64,000 nt of DNA, taken from contig NZ_JAHRGL010000020.1 in assembly GCF_019097855.1 (NCBI RefSeq), positions 1 through 64,000 of the forward strand, given 5' to 3'. This DNA is from Geopseudomonas aromaticivorans (lineage in GTDB: Bacteria; Pseudomonadota; Gammaproteobacteria; Pseudomonadales; Pseudomonadaceae). Below the pieces are notes generated by a model. That model saw only the letters and a list, made by a program, of their open reading frames with translations, was not told where the DNA came from and did no database searches. Positions 11,262 through 20,355 of this stretch are shown here, one piece after another (position 1 is the first letter of the stretch; each line of letters begins with the position of its first letter). A program made the translations under genes and the position numbers.

Positions 11262-12389
11262 ATGCACACGCTCACCGAACCCACGGTCGCCAGCCCCGCC
11301 GAGCGCGCCGACGCCGGCATCCAGGCGCGCTTTCGCCTCGCCTATGCCGGCTTCAGCCTGGATGTCGACCTCAACCTGCCCGGGCGCGGCGTCACCGCGC
11401 TGTTCGGCCACTCCGGCTCGGGCAAGACCACCTGCCTGCGCTGCATCGCCGGCCTGGAGCGCGCGCCCGAGGGCCGCCTGGAGATCAACGGCGAGCTGTG
11501 GCAGGACAGCGCCGCCGGCGTGTTCGTGCCGACCCACCAGCGCGCGCTCGGCTACGTGTTCCAGGAGGCCAGCCTGTTCCCGCACCTGTCGGTGCGGCGC
11601 AACCTGGAGTACGGCCTGCAGCGCGTGGCGGCGGCGACGCGGCGGGTGGAGTGGGAGCACGTCCTCGAACTGCTCGGCATCGGCCAGCTGCTCGAGCGCA
11701 TGCCCGAGCGCCTGTCCGGCGGCGAGCGCCAGCGCGTCGGCATCGCCCGCGCGCTGCTCACCAGTCCGCGCCTGCTGCTGATGGACGAGCCGCTGGCGGC
11801 GCTCGACCTCAAGCGCAAGAACGAGATCCTCCCCTACCTCGAGCGCCTGCACGACGAGCTGGACATTCCCATCCTCTACGTCAGCCACGCGCCGGACGAG
11901 GTGGCGCGCCTGGCCGACCACGTGGTGCTGCTCGACCAAGGCCGGGTGGTCGCCCAGGGCGGCCTGCAGGAAACCCTGGCGCGCCTCGACCTGCCCACCG
12001 CCTTCAGCGAGGACGCCGGGGTGGTCATCGAAGCACGGGTCGCCGAGCACGACGACGCCTACCACCTCACCCGCCTGGTGTTTCCCGGCGGCGAGGTGCT
12101 GGTCGCCCGCCGTGCGGAGGCGCTCGGCCAGCGCCTGCGCTTTCGCGTGCATGCCCGCGACGTCAGCCTGGCGCTGGCGCGCGCCGAGGGCACCAGCATC
12201 ACCAACCTGCTGCCGGCCACGGTGCAGGCGCTGGCCGCCGCCGACACCCCGGCGCACGTGCTGGTGCGCCTGGACGCCGACGGCACCCCGCTGCTGGCGC
12301 GGATCACCCGGCGCTCGGCCGACCAGCTCGGCATCGCCGCGGGGCAGCGGCTGTGGGCGCAGATCAAGGCGGTGGCGCTGCTCGGCTGA
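11262..12389 (+). CDS. modC: ModC, molybdate ABC transporter ATPase
   Basis: A 375-residue ATP-binding subunit. Walker [10 protein letters not shown], the signature [16 protein letters not shown], Walker B LLLMDEP and a C-terminal TOBE/Mop domain ([12 protein letters not shown]) are in order. The ATG at 11262 has GAGGA 6 bp upstream; an in-frame ATG at 11244 (MDRGIP) lacks such a site. The start is somewhat extended compared with short ModC proteins. Confidence 0.92.
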   Translation: MHTLTEPTVASPAERADAGIQARFRLAYAGFSLDVDLNLPGRGVTALFGHSGSGKTTCLRCIAGLERAPEGRLEINGELWQDSAAGVFVPTHQRALGYVFQEASLFPHLSVRRNLEYGLQRVAAATRRVEWEHVLELLGIGQLLERMPERLSGGERQRVGIARALLTSPRLLLMDEPLAALDLKRKNEILPYLERLHDELDIPILYVSHAPDEVARLADHVVLLDQGRVVAQGGLQETLARLDLPTAFSEDAGVVIEARVAEHDDAYHLTRLVFPGGEVLVARRAEALGQRLRFRVHARDVSLALARAEGTSITNLLPATVQALAAADTPAHVLVRLDADGTPLLARITRRSADQLGIAAGQRLWAQIKAVALLG

Positions 12390-12427
12390 GCGCTTGTGCG
12401 GATTGCTGCAAGCAGCGGCTGTGCGAT

Positions 12428-12443
12428 TGTCGCCAACGCGACA
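12428..12443. promoter_or_regulatory. NifA upstream activator sequence for the Nif11-type gene
   Basis: Reads TGTCGCCAACGCGACA, an exact TGT-N10-ACA palindrome, 42 bp before the -24/-12 element at 12486. Confidence 0.8.
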
Positions 12444-12485
12444 AGCCACTCTCACGCAAGTCATTGATTCAAAAGGCATCTACCG

Positions 12486-12500
12486 GGGCATCAATGTTGC
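12486..12500 (+). promoter_or_regulatory. Sigma-54 promoter of the Nif11-type gene
   Basis: Reads GGGCATCAATGTTGC, with GG and GC 10 bases apart and a good TTGC -12 box. It lies 67 bp before the ATG at 12568. The activator site just upstream makes this a probable NifA-controlled single-gene unit. Confidence 0.75.
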
Positions 12501-12567
12501 ATTGATGGACGCGGGCAAGTGCTGGTCGAGACTTGCCTTCCGTCAACCGCGACAGAGAGAGAGCAGC

Positions 12568-12786
12568 ATGTCCATCAAGGAAATCAAGGCCTTCTCGGAG
12601 CAGGCCAAAGTCGATCCGACCCTCGGCGAGAAGTTGAAGGCCTGCGAGAAGGTCCGCGAAGTGATCGCCCTCGGCAAGGAGCACGGCTTCAGCTTCATCG
12701 AGGACGTCCTCTATCCGCCGAACGAGCCGCAATTCACCGAAGAGCAGCTTTCGCCGAAGATGGCCAAGGCGCTGCTGCGCGCCTGA
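12568..12786 (+). CDS. Nif11-family small protein
   Basis: A 72-residue protein, MSIKEIKAFSEQAKVDPTLG then LGKEHGFSFIEDVLYPPNE. The pattern of an acidic helical N-terminus followed by (A/G)KE.GF.F matches the Nif11 domain, found in nif clusters and also as leader segments of ribosomal peptide precursors. No Cys/Ser-rich core and no modification enzymes are nearby, so a peptide natural product is unlikely here. GAGAGAG precedes the ATG. It is monocistronic, with its own sigma-54 promoter, NifA site and a hairpin after the stop. The function is unknown. Confidence 0.75.
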   Translation: MSIKEIKAFSEQAKVDPTLGEKLKACEKVREVIALGKEHGFSFIEDVLYPPNEPQFTEEQLSPKMAKALLRA

Positions 12787-12801
12787 GTCCCCGGCGGGCA
12801 A

Positions 12802-12833
12802 TGGAGCGCTGCACCAGGAAATGCAGCGCTCCA
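12802..12833. terminator. Hairpin between convergent genes
   Basis: TGGAGCGCTGCA and TGCAGCGCTCCA form a perfect 12-bp stem around an 8-base loop, and pairing extends outward with one mismatch. It lies between the convergent Nif11 gene and the DUF364 gene. There is no strong U-tract, so it may be a processing barrier instead of an intrinsic terminator. Confidence 0.65.
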
Positions 12834-12858
12834 CTGCCTGGCCAGGCCGAACGCATGC

Positions 12859-13605
12859 TCAGCCCAGCGCCAGCAGCGCGTACTCCACCGGACCGGTGAA
12901 CAGCCGGGTACCGCCGCCCTCGGCCACCACCTGGCGCGCGGCCGGCGCATCCAGCACCCGCACCCCGGCCAGGTAGTCCACGCCGAACTGTCGCCAGCCA
13001 TCCAGCCATGGCAGGCTCGGCCCCATCAGCACCACCCTCGCGTGGCGGGACAGTTCGAGCAGGCGCGGCAGGGTCTTGTTGGCCAGGCTGCTGGCGGTGA
13101 CGAACACCCAGTCGGCCTGCGGCAGGAGGAACTCGGCGGCGCTGTCCGGCAGGTCGCCGTCCTGCGGGTTGCGCTCCAGGCACTGGTAGGGAATGTCGTG
13201 CCAGAGGCGCTCGAGCCCCGGATAGTGGCCGACCACCACCACCCGCTGCCCGTCCAGCTGCGGACGGAAATGGGCGAACACGCGCAGATGGCCGGGCACC
13301 TCGCCGCGCAGCGGCAGGGCATCGCGCAGGCAGGAGCCGGTGCCGTTGAGGCTGGCATTCAGCACGGCCAGCCCGACCGCCGCTTCGCCGCCGTCCCACG
13401 ACAGCAGCCACGGCCGCAGCTCCGTGCCGGGTCGCCCGGCAAGGGTGCCCGCCCAGCTCAGGGTGCGCGGCACCTGGCGCGGACTGAAGGCGAAGCCGAG
13501 GCGCTCGCCCACTTCGGCCAGCGTCCAGTTCAGGCCGAGTTGCAGGCGCTCGACCGGCTCGGCTCCGGCCGCACTGGCGAGCAGCCAGTCATACAGCCCG
13601 TTCAT
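12859..13605 (-). CDS. DUF364-type (putative heavy-metal chelation) nif-associated protein
   Basis: A 248-residue protein with the features of the DUF4213/DUF364 family. VLNASLNGTGSC is followed by a Rossmann-like domain beginning VVVVGHYPGLERL and containing VFVTASSLANKTLPRLLELS and VVLMGPSLPW. Family members have been proposed to bind metals or act in cofactor metabolism, but no activity is established. The ATG overlaps the previous gene's stop as ATGA. It is the last gene of the nifENX operon, suggesting a role in metal or cofactor handling. Confidence 0.65.
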   Translation of the reverse strand: MNGLYDWLLASAAGAEPVERLQLGLNWTLAEVGERLGFAFSPRQVPRTLSWAGTLAGRPGTELRPWLLSWDGGEAAVGLAVLNASLNGTGSCLRDALPLRGEVPGHLRVFAHFRPQLDGQRVVVVGHYPGLERLWHDIPYQCLERNPQDGDLPDSAAEFLLPQADWVFVTASSLANKTLPRLLELSRHARVVLMGPSLPWLDGWRQFGVDYLAGVRVLDAPAARQVVAEGGGTRLFTGPVEYALLALG

Positions 13606-14003
13606 GCGCCGAGCGCCGGCAGCAGACGCAGTTCGCTCTTCACCGCCCCACTGCGCCCCCAGGCGGTGGCCGCCTCGATCACCCAGTTCGCCTTGCGCGG
13701 GTGCGCCAGCAGCACGTCGAACTCGGCGAAGGCCAGGCCGTCGCCGTGCATCAGGATGCTGCCCTGATAGGCGCCGCGCGCAGAACGCCACTCGGCATAC
13801 AGGCTGTGGCTGCGCGCAAAGGAGTCCTCGCGCAGCTCGGCACGGCTATGCGGCGTACCCGCCACCGCCACGCCCTGTTCGAGACCGGCCGCCTGCAGGC
13901 TCGCGGCGAGCGCCTGCCAGATTTCCGCGAACAGCGGTTGCGCGTCCTGCAGGTGCTGGCCCAGAGAGCGGTTCAGAGCCCCTCCCCCCGCCATCGCCGT
14001 CAC
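13602..14003 (-). CDS. Conserved nif-associated protein of unknown function
   Basis: A protein of about 133 residues without a recognised domain. Notable blocks are [42 protein letters not shown] and [16 protein letters not shown]. The start chosen is a GTG overlapping the [2Fe-2S] ferredoxin stop (GTGA); an ATG at 13994 would give 130 residues. Its end overlaps the DUF364 gene, so three genes form a coupled string. I cannot assign a function. Confidence 0.6.
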   Translation of the reverse strand: MTAMAGGGALNRSLGQHLQDAQPLFAEIWQALAASLQAAGLEQGVAVAGTPHSRAELREDSFARSHSLYAEWRSARGAYQGSILMHGDGLAFAEFDVLLAHPRKANWVIEAATAWGRSGAVKSELRLLPALGA

Positions 14004-14323
14004 CAGATTTCCGCCGGAGTGAGCTTGTCGGCATACGGCGCGCCGCCGAGCAGGTGCTGCTCGACGATGATCGCCGCATCCGCCGGCTCGACCCAGCTGT
14101 ACATCACCGAGCCCGGGTAGATCAGCACGTTGGCGCCGGCCTGGCACGGGCCGAGGCAGCCGGTGGTGGTCAGCGCCACGCGATTGCTCAGATTGTGCTG
14201 GATCAGCACCTGGTAGAAGGCGTTGTACAGCGCCTCGCTGCCCTTGGCGGCGCAGCTGCCGCGCGGGTGCCCCTCCGCACGCCGCTGGCCGCAGAGGAAG
14301 ATGTGGAATTCGGGTCTGGCCAT
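14000..14323 (-). CDS. Thioredoxin-like [2Fe-2S] ferredoxin (Shethna type)
   Basis: A 107-residue thioredoxin-fold [2Fe-2S] protein. The cluster cysteines are FLCGQ (residue 10) and GSCAA in the N-terminal part, and [18 protein letters not shown] in the C-terminal part, the C-x12-C...C-x3-C layout of Azotobacter FeSI-type proteins. It probably carries electrons or protects nitrogenase components. It lies 11 bp after fdxB. Confidence 0.85.
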   Translation of the reverse strand: MARPEFHIFLCGQRRAEGHPRGSCAAKGSEALYNAFYQVLIQHNLSNRVALTTTGCLGPCQAGANVLIYPGSVMYSWVEPADAAIIVEQHLLGGAPYADKLTPAEIW

Positions 14324-14334
14324 GTCGGTTCGCC

Positions 14335-14625
14335 TCAGGCCGCAGCCGCTTCGTGGGTGTGGCACTGCTTGGGGCAGACCGCCGCGCAGGCCTTGCAGCC
14401 GATGCAGTCGAGGGCGTTCTGCACGGTCATCACCATCATCTCGTCGTCTTCGTCGAAATCGTCGGCGTCCTCGACCATCTCCACACGCTCGACCAGGGTG
14501 AACACGTCGCGCGGGCAGACCTTGTAGCAGCGCCCGCAGCCGATGCAGCGCTGCGCATCCAGCGCGGTGACGAACTCGGGGGTCCACTCCGCGCCACCGC
14601 GGGTACGTCCGGTAATCATTGCCAT
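14335..14625 (-). CDS. fdxB: Nif-specific 2[4Fe-4S] ferredoxin III
   Basis: A 96-residue ferredoxin with two cluster motifs, [14 protein letters not shown] and [15 protein letters not shown]. They are separated by a very acidic spacer ([11 protein letters not shown]), typical of nif ferredoxin III. The ATG at 14625 has GGAGA upstream. It is separated from the DUF683 gene by 532 bp filled with repeats, so its transcription may depend on read-through or an unseen promoter. Confidence 0.9.
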   Translation of the reverse strand: MAMITGRTRGGAEWTPEFVTALDAQRCIGCGRCYKVCPRDVFTLVERVEMVEDADDFDEDDEMMVMTVQNALDCIGCKACAAVCPKQCHTHEAAAA

Positions 14626-14671
14626 GCTCAATCTCCTGCCCGCCACCTCGCGTGGCGCAGATCAACGGTTG

Positions 14672-14692
14672 CCGGCAGGGCGAGCCTGCCGG
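14672..14692. repeat. Short hairpin upstream of fdxB
   Basis: CCGGCAGG and CCTGCCGG pair around the loop GCGAG, 47 bp upstream of the fdxB start. No T-tract follows on either side. It could be an mRNA-processing element. Confidence 0.4.
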
Positions 14693-14723
14693 TCGTTAGA
14701 GAAACGCTGAAAAACTCACCGGC

Positions 14724-14793
14724 CGTCGCTCCCGCGCAGGCGGGAGCCCAGGCACTGCGAGCCCTCTGGATTCCCGCCTGCGCGGGAATGACG
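14724..14793. repeat. REP-like palindromic repeat in the fdxB upstream gap
   Basis: Two palindromic arms, CTCCCGCGCAGGCGGGAG and TTCCCGCCTGCGCGGGAA, face each other about 20 bp apart. Bases 14724-14752 recur as an exact 29-bp inverted copy at 37166-37194. This is a dispersed extragenic repeat, not a CRISPR. Together with the element at 14964 it fills the 532-bp gap between the DUF683 gene and fdxB, where no coding frame is convincing. Confidence 0.75.
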
Positions 14794-14963
14794 ATCACTT
14801 CAACGCCTGCTTATGTGCCCGGCCGCGAGGCCGGTTGCCGCGCCGCCTGGTGGGCCGGGCGCGGCGGGTGCGCTGCCGCCGGAGCGGCAAGGCACAACGT
14901 GGGGCTGCCAGGCAGACCCCGAATAGGACGGCGCAGGCCTTGTGGGCCGGCGCCGGATCGCCT

Positions 14964-15085
14964 CAGGGCAATCGCATGAAGCCAAGTTCCCGGTCCGTAG
15001 GGGCGGATTCATTCGCCTTAGCGGGGTACTTTGGCGAATGAATTCGCCCCTACAGCGCACGGAGGCTATTCATGCGATTGCCCTG
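14964..15085. repeat. Nested inverted-repeat element (MITE-like)
   Basis: Outer arms of 17 bp (14964-14980 and 15069-15085) are perfect inverted copies. Inside them, 14997-15017 and 15033-15053 pair over 21 bp with one mismatch (GTAGGGGCGGATTCATTCGCC family). The 122-bp unit has no coding potential. The nested symmetry suggests a small non-autonomous mobile element or a multi-arm repeat. Confidence 0.65.
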
Positions 15086-15157
15086 CGGGGCGCCCGAGAG
15101 GGACGCCCGAGCTGCGCGGCAGCTACCGATAAGCGGCTCCACCGGCGGCAACGCGTG

Positions 15158-15367
15158 TCAACCGGCGCTGGCCTGATCCAGCCGCGCCTTGGCCGCGACC
15201 CAGTCCAGGCAGGCCTGCTGGGTGCGCAGCGCCAGTTCCGGCAAGGCGTCGTAGTCGCTGAGCAGGCGATCCTCGACCAGGTCGTGGATCTGCGACGCCC
15301 ACTCGGTGGCAATGCGCTTCTTCTGGCTGACTTCCTTCTGCAGGGCCTTGAGGGCTTCTTCGCTCAT
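15158..15367 (-). CDS. DUF683 / CCE_0567-family nif protein
   Basis: A 69-residue helical protein, MSEEALKALQKEVSQKKR then ASQIHDLVEDRLLSDYDALP. It matches the small family found beside nifX and DUF269 genes in most diazotrophs, members of which form helical hairpins that can bind metal. It lies 15 bp after the DUF269 gene. The biochemical role is not established. Confidence 0.85.
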   Translation of the reverse strand: MSEEALKALQKEVSQKKRIATEWASQIHDLVEDRLLSDYDALPELALRTQQACLDWVAAKARLDQASAG

Positions 15368-15382
15368 GTCTGCCTCCTGCGC

Positions 15383-15865
15383 TCAGAGCTCGGCGACCGC
15401 ACGGTTCGCACTGATCAGCGCGGACGCCTTGCCCAGCTGCTTCTGTGCCTCGACCACCAGCGCATCCAGCGAATCGAAGCCGAAGCGGTGGACGTCGCGC
15501 AGGGTCTTGTCCAGAGCCACCAGCTTGCCGACCAGGATCAGCGCGCGGCCGAAGCCCTCGTGGCTGATGTTGATCATCGGCACGGCGAGCAGGCCGGTCT
15601 CGCGCTCGATCAGCTGCGCCAGGGCGTTGTAGTAGGCCTTGACCCGCGACAGGGTGGTTTCGTCCGGGTCGCCGACCACCGGAATGGCCCGCCGGCGCTC
15701 CTTGGTCAGCACCAGCGGATCGAGCACGCGGGCGTCGCTCCAGGTGTCGTAGGTGCCGTAGCTGTCCATGGCGCGCAGCTGCACCACCATCTGCCGGATG
15801 ATCGGCTGCTGCAGGGCCGGATCGCCCTCCAGCACCACCGCCTTTTGCTCATCTACTTCGTACAT
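15383..15865 (-). CDS. NifX-associated protein, DUF269 family
   Basis: A 160-residue protein with family blocks FLKQPIIRQ-like (LQQPIIRQMVVQLRAMDSYGTYD), VLTKERRRAIPVVGDPDE and INISHEGFGRALILVGKLVALDK. DUF269 genes always travel with nifX and are thought to help FeMo-co synthesis, but their biochemistry is unsettled. The ATG at 15865 has GAGGA upstream. It lies 28 bp after nifX. Confidence 0.88.
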   Translation of the reverse strand: MYEVDEQKAVVLEGDPALQQPIIRQMVVQLRAMDSYGTYDTWSDARVLDPLVLTKERRRAIPVVGDPDETTLSRVKAYYNALAQLIERETGLLAVPMINISHEGFGRALILVGKLVALDKTLRDVHRFGFDSLDALVVEAQKQLGKASALISANRAVAEL

Positions 15866-15893
15866 GTGCGCGTCCTCGTGAAAATGCTCTGTG

Positions 15894-16370
15894 CTACTCG
15901 TCCCAGGCTTCGGCGGCCATGGCATCGAAACGCCGGCTGTCGCCGCCCTGGGTGCGCTGGATGGCCTTGGCCAGCCAGGTCGAGGGTCCGTCGCGCAGCT
16001 CGGCCTGCAGGCTGTCGAGCAGCTCGTCGATGCGCGCCGCCTCGGCGACCTTGACCGGCTGCACCCCCGCGGCGAGCAGCTGGCGCACCGCCGAGGCGCC
16101 GCAGGCGCGGCAGTACACGGCGATGCAGCCGTCGAGCAGCGCGAGCTTGCTGAGCAGCTTGTCCTCGTTGCCGTCCTGCTCCAGCTCGCCGAACTCGGCG
16201 ACCGAGAGCAGCTGGGCATGCTCGGGATTGACCCCGTAGATGACGAAGGAGCGCGACGAGCCGAAGTGCTGGTCGACCGTCTCGCGATCGGACGAGGCGA
16301 AGGCCACCTTGAGCAGGGTGCCGTCCTCCTCGCCGTCGAGGACCTGCAGTTGCCTTGTCGGGTTGGCCAT
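15894..16370 (-). CDS. nifX: NifX, NifB-co/FeMo-co precursor carrier
   Basis: A 158-residue member of the dinitrogenase iron-molybdenum cofactor domain family. VAFASSDRETVDQHFGSSRSF is the conserved first strand and loop, with the His in DQHFG that contributes to cofactor binding. The second half has LLAAGVQPVKVAE. NifX passes NifB-co to NifEN. It starts 3 bp after nifN. Confidence 0.93.
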   Translation of the reverse strand: MANPTRQLQVLDGEEDGTLLKVAFASSDRETVDQHFGSSRSFVIYGVNPEHAQLLSVAEFGELEQDGNEDKLLSKLALLDGCIAVYCRACGASAVRQLLAAGVQPVKVAEAARIDELLDSLQAELRDGPSTWLAKAIQRTQGGDSRRFDAMAAEAWDE

Positions 16371-16373
16371 GGC

Positions 16374-17750
16374 TCAGTGCCTCCGTGGTTGCCGTTCGGT
16401 TGCGGGTTTCTGCGCGTAGATCGAGTAGTACGGGACGATGCCCTGGTGGTGCTCGACCAGCAGGTTGGCGAGGTCGAACAGCGCCTGGCCGCTGGCCCGG
16501 TAGCCGCTCCAGCAACGCTGGAAACCGCCGAGCAGGTCGTACTGCGGAAAACCGATGCGCAGCAGCGGCACGCCCAGGCGCTGGGCGCCGGGCAGCGCGT
16601 GACTGTTGCCGAGGACCAGCTGGGCGCCGTGTTCGCAGGCCGCGTGCTCGAGGTCCTCGAGATCGCCGACCTGGATGCACGCCAGCGGCGAGTCGGCCAG
16701 CGCCGGCGCCCGCGCCGGCACCACCGCCGCCACGGTCTGGCTGCCCATGCCGCGCAGCAGGCTGTCGAAGCCGAGCAGCAGGTCGGGGTCGACGGCGATG
16801 GCGACCCGCGCATCGCCGAGCATGAAGTGGGTGTCGAGCATCACGTCCTGCAGCTGGCGGCGCTGCCGCTGCCAGCGCTCGGCCACCGGGTTGCTGCTGA
16901 TCTCGGCCAGCGCCATCAGCCAGGCGTCCACCGCCTCCAGGCCGAGCAGCAGGCCGAAGCGCCGCTCCGGCACGCCGGTGCGCACCGCCAAAGCATCGGC
17001 GGCGGCGTCCAGGCTCTGGCCGACCACCAGGGTGGCGATGCTCTGCCCGGCCGTGGCCAGCTCGTCGAGCGCCAACCCGCCGGTGGTCAGCGGGTTGAAG
17101 GCGGCATCGTCGAGGTGACCGTCCAGCGAGCCGGAGAGGTCGGGAATCAGCAGCGGGCGCAGGCCGAAACTGTCGATGCTCTCGGCGATGAACTCCAGGT
17201 CGCCGGGGGTCAGGTTGGCCGAGCACAGCACGTTGACCTGCCGCGGCCGCCGACCGACCTGGTCGCGGCGCTCCGGCACCAGGGTCTCGACGATGGCCTT
17301 CACCGTGGCGGCGAAGCCGCTCTCGAAGCTGCCGGCGAAGTCCGGGGTATTCACCGCCACCACCGCGACCTCCTTGAACTCGGGATACTCGCGGCGAAAC
17401 TCGTGCAGCGCGCTGTGCAGATCGCAGCCCTGGGTCTCGGCCAGCGCGGTGGTCAGCAGGCCGATCACCGCCGGATTCTGCTTCTCGCAGATCACCCGCA
17501 GCGCCTCGACCACGTTGTCGTCGGCACCCATCACCGAGCTGATCTGGTCCATCGCCGTGGTCTGCAGCGGCACCGGCTCGCGGAAGTGGCGGACGAAGAA
17601 CACCTTGGCGAACGCGGTGCAGCCGGCCGAGCCGTGCAGCAGCGGCATGCTGCGCGCCAGGCCGAGGATGGCCAGGGCACCGCCCATGGTCTGGCTGGCC
17701 TTCAGCGGACTGACCGCCAGGGCTTTGTTGCGGTTGATGATCTCGGCCAT
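16374..17750 (-). CDS. nifN: NifN, FeMo-co scaffold beta subunit
   Basis: A 458-residue subunit of the NifE2N2 scaffold on which NifB-co becomes FeMo-co, homologous to NifK. The cluster cysteine region is [32 protein letters not shown]. The early [16 protein letters not shown] block and the region [18 protein letters not shown] match NifN. It follows nifE by 10 bp with GGAGACC before the ATG. Confidence 0.95.
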   Translation of the reverse strand: MAEIINRNKALAVSPLKASQTMGGALAILGLARSMPLLHGSAGCTAFAKVFFVRHFREPVPLQTTAMDQISSVMGADDNVVEALRVICEKQNPAVIGLLTTALAETQGCDLHSALHEFRREYPEFKEVAVVAVNTPDFAGSFESGFAATVKAIVETLVPERRDQVGRRPRQVNVLCSANLTPGDLEFIAESIDSFGLRPLLIPDLSGSLDGHLDDAAFNPLTTGGLALDELATAGQSIATLVVGQSLDAAADALAVRTGVPERRFGLLLGLEAVDAWLMALAEISSNPVAERWQRQRRQLQDVMLDTHFMLGDARVAIAVDPDLLLGFDSLLRGMGSQTVAAVVPARAPALADSPLACIQVGDLEDLEHAACEHGAQLVLGNSHALPGAQRLGVPLLRIGFPQYDLLGGFQRCWSGYRASGQALFDLANLLVEHHQGIVPYYSIYAQKPATERQPRRH

Positions 17751-17760
17751 GACGGTCTCC

Positions 17761-19176
<1,416 letters not shown>

Positions 19177-19219
19177 TTACCCCTCTGGATGCGTCGTTGC
19201 GGCATTCGCGAGGGGTGTT

Positions 19220-19234
19220 GCAAGGGCTGGACCA
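19220..19234 (-). promoter_or_regulatory. Sigma-54 promoter of nifENX
   Basis: The minus strand reads TGGTCCAGCCCTTGC, with invariant GG and GC 10 bases apart and a TTGC -12 box, 47 bp upstream of the nifE ATG. A canonical NifA site follows 64 bp farther upstream. Confidence 0.8.
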
Positions 19235-19297
19235 AGTAACAAGTTATTGATTTAAAAGATATTTATTGAAAACAGCGTTGTCGCAAAGGCGCCGGGG

Positions 19298-19313
19298 TGT
19301 CGGGTTTGCGACA
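19298..19313. promoter_or_regulatory. NifA upstream activator sequence for nifE
   Basis: Reads TGTCGGGTTTGCGACA on the plus strand, identical over all 16 bases to iscA site 1. The rest of this 314-bp gap holds only the REP-like repeat beyond it. Confidence 0.88.
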
Positions 19314-19377
19314 ACCTGGTGGCGGGGACGGCGTGGAGATGATTCAGCTGGGCCAGTGTCTCCATCTTCGCAAGTTG

Positions 19378-19461
19378 ATCGTTCCCACGCTCCGCGTGGG
19401 AACGCAGCCTGTGACGCTCTGCATCCGGTGAGAAACTCCCACGCAGAGCGTGGGAGCGATC
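19378..19461. repeat. REP-like repeat pair
   Basis: GATCGTTCCCACGCTCCGCG continues into a GTGGGAAC arm, and a related inverted arm (CTCCCACGCAGAGCGTGGGAG) follows 35 bp later. The same GATCGTTCCCACGCTCCGCG sequence recurs at 21651. It is an extragenic repeat of pseudomonad type at the edge of the non-nif insertion. Confidence 0.7.
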
Positions 19462-19487
19462 ACTAGCCCAGGCGTTTTTCTGCTGCC

Positions 19488-20141
19488 TCACTGCGGCGCG
19501 TGGGTTGTGCGCAGGTAGGGCAGCTTGATATCGATGCTGCCGTACTTCTCGCGGGCCTGCTCGTCGTTGAGCGACAGTGCGACGATGACGTCCTGGCCCA
19601 CTGTCCAGTTGGCGGGGGTGGCCAATGGCACGTTGAAGGTCAGCTGCAGGGCGTCCAGGGCACGCAGCACTTCGGCAAAGTTGCGCCCCACGGACATCGG
19701 ATAGGTCATGGACAGCTTGAGCTTTTTGTCCGGGCCGATGATGAACACGGAGCGTACGGTGGCTGTTTCGGCGGCGGTACGGCCATCGGGCAGATAGGCC
19801 TCGGCAGGCAGCATGTCGAACGCCTTGGAGACGGCCAACCCTTCGTCCGCAATGATCGGGAAGGCCGCCTTGGTGCCGCAGAAGCCTTCGATATCGCCCT
19901 TCCACTTCTTGTGCGCTTCCACACCATCCACCGACACACCAATCACCTTGGTGCCACGCTTGGCCCACTCATCGGCCAGTTGCGCAACGGCACCGAACTC
20001 GGTGGTGCACACCGGAGTGAAGTCCTTCGGGTGGGAAAAGAGGATGGCCCAGTCGGAACCGATCCAGTCGTGAAAGGTGATGGGACCCTGGTCGGTATCG
20101 GCCGTGAAGTCGGGAACGAGGTCGTTGATGCGCAATGACAT
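19488..20141 (-). CDS. 1-Cys peroxiredoxin (Prx6 type)
   Basis: A 217-residue thiol peroxidase. The peroxidatic Cys45 is in FTPVCTTE, preceded by the HPKDFTP loop. The long C-terminal dimerisation domain ending in KLPYLRTT places it in the Prx6 group, and no resolving Cys is evident. The start at 20141 has GAGGAG upstream. It lies between nifE and the nifH operon without a visible NifA site. Peroxide protection of nitrogen-fixing cells is an inference from location only. Confidence 0.88.
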   Translation of the reverse strand: MSLRINDLVPDFTADTDQGPITFHDWIGSDWAILFSHPKDFTPVCTTEFGAVAQLADEWAKRGTKVIGVSVDGVEAHKKWKGDIEGFCGTKAAFPIIADEGLAVSKAFDMLPAEAYLPDGRTAAETATVRSVFIIGPDKKLKLSMTYPMSVGRNFAEVLRALDALQLTFNVPLATPANWTVGQDVIVALSLNDEQAREKYGSIDIKLPYLRTTHAPQ

Positions 20142-20355
20142 GAAAAACTCCTCCTCGAGCTTGATGAACAGCAAGCATGGAAGAGCCTAGACGGGATTCA
20201 ACACACCGGGGGCCTTTCAACAGCAGCGAGCCAAAGCAACCGTTGGCCCTGCCCCGACCATCGCCCACGTCGCGACAGCGTCTTGCCGGGAGGCGCGAAA
20301 ATACCTGTCCCCTTTCATCGTTGTCAGCTTCCGGCACAGACGGCGCCTTCGCCGG

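Noticed and set aside
12514-12530. Sigma-54-like sequence TGGTCGAGACTTGC before the Nif11 gene
   Set aside because: Spacing between GG and GC is 9, one short; 12486-12500 has the exact spacing.
14723-15085. CRISPR-like repeats in the fdxB upstream gap
   Set aside because: Repeats are palindromic and dispersed (copies at 37127), with no regular spacers and no cas genes.
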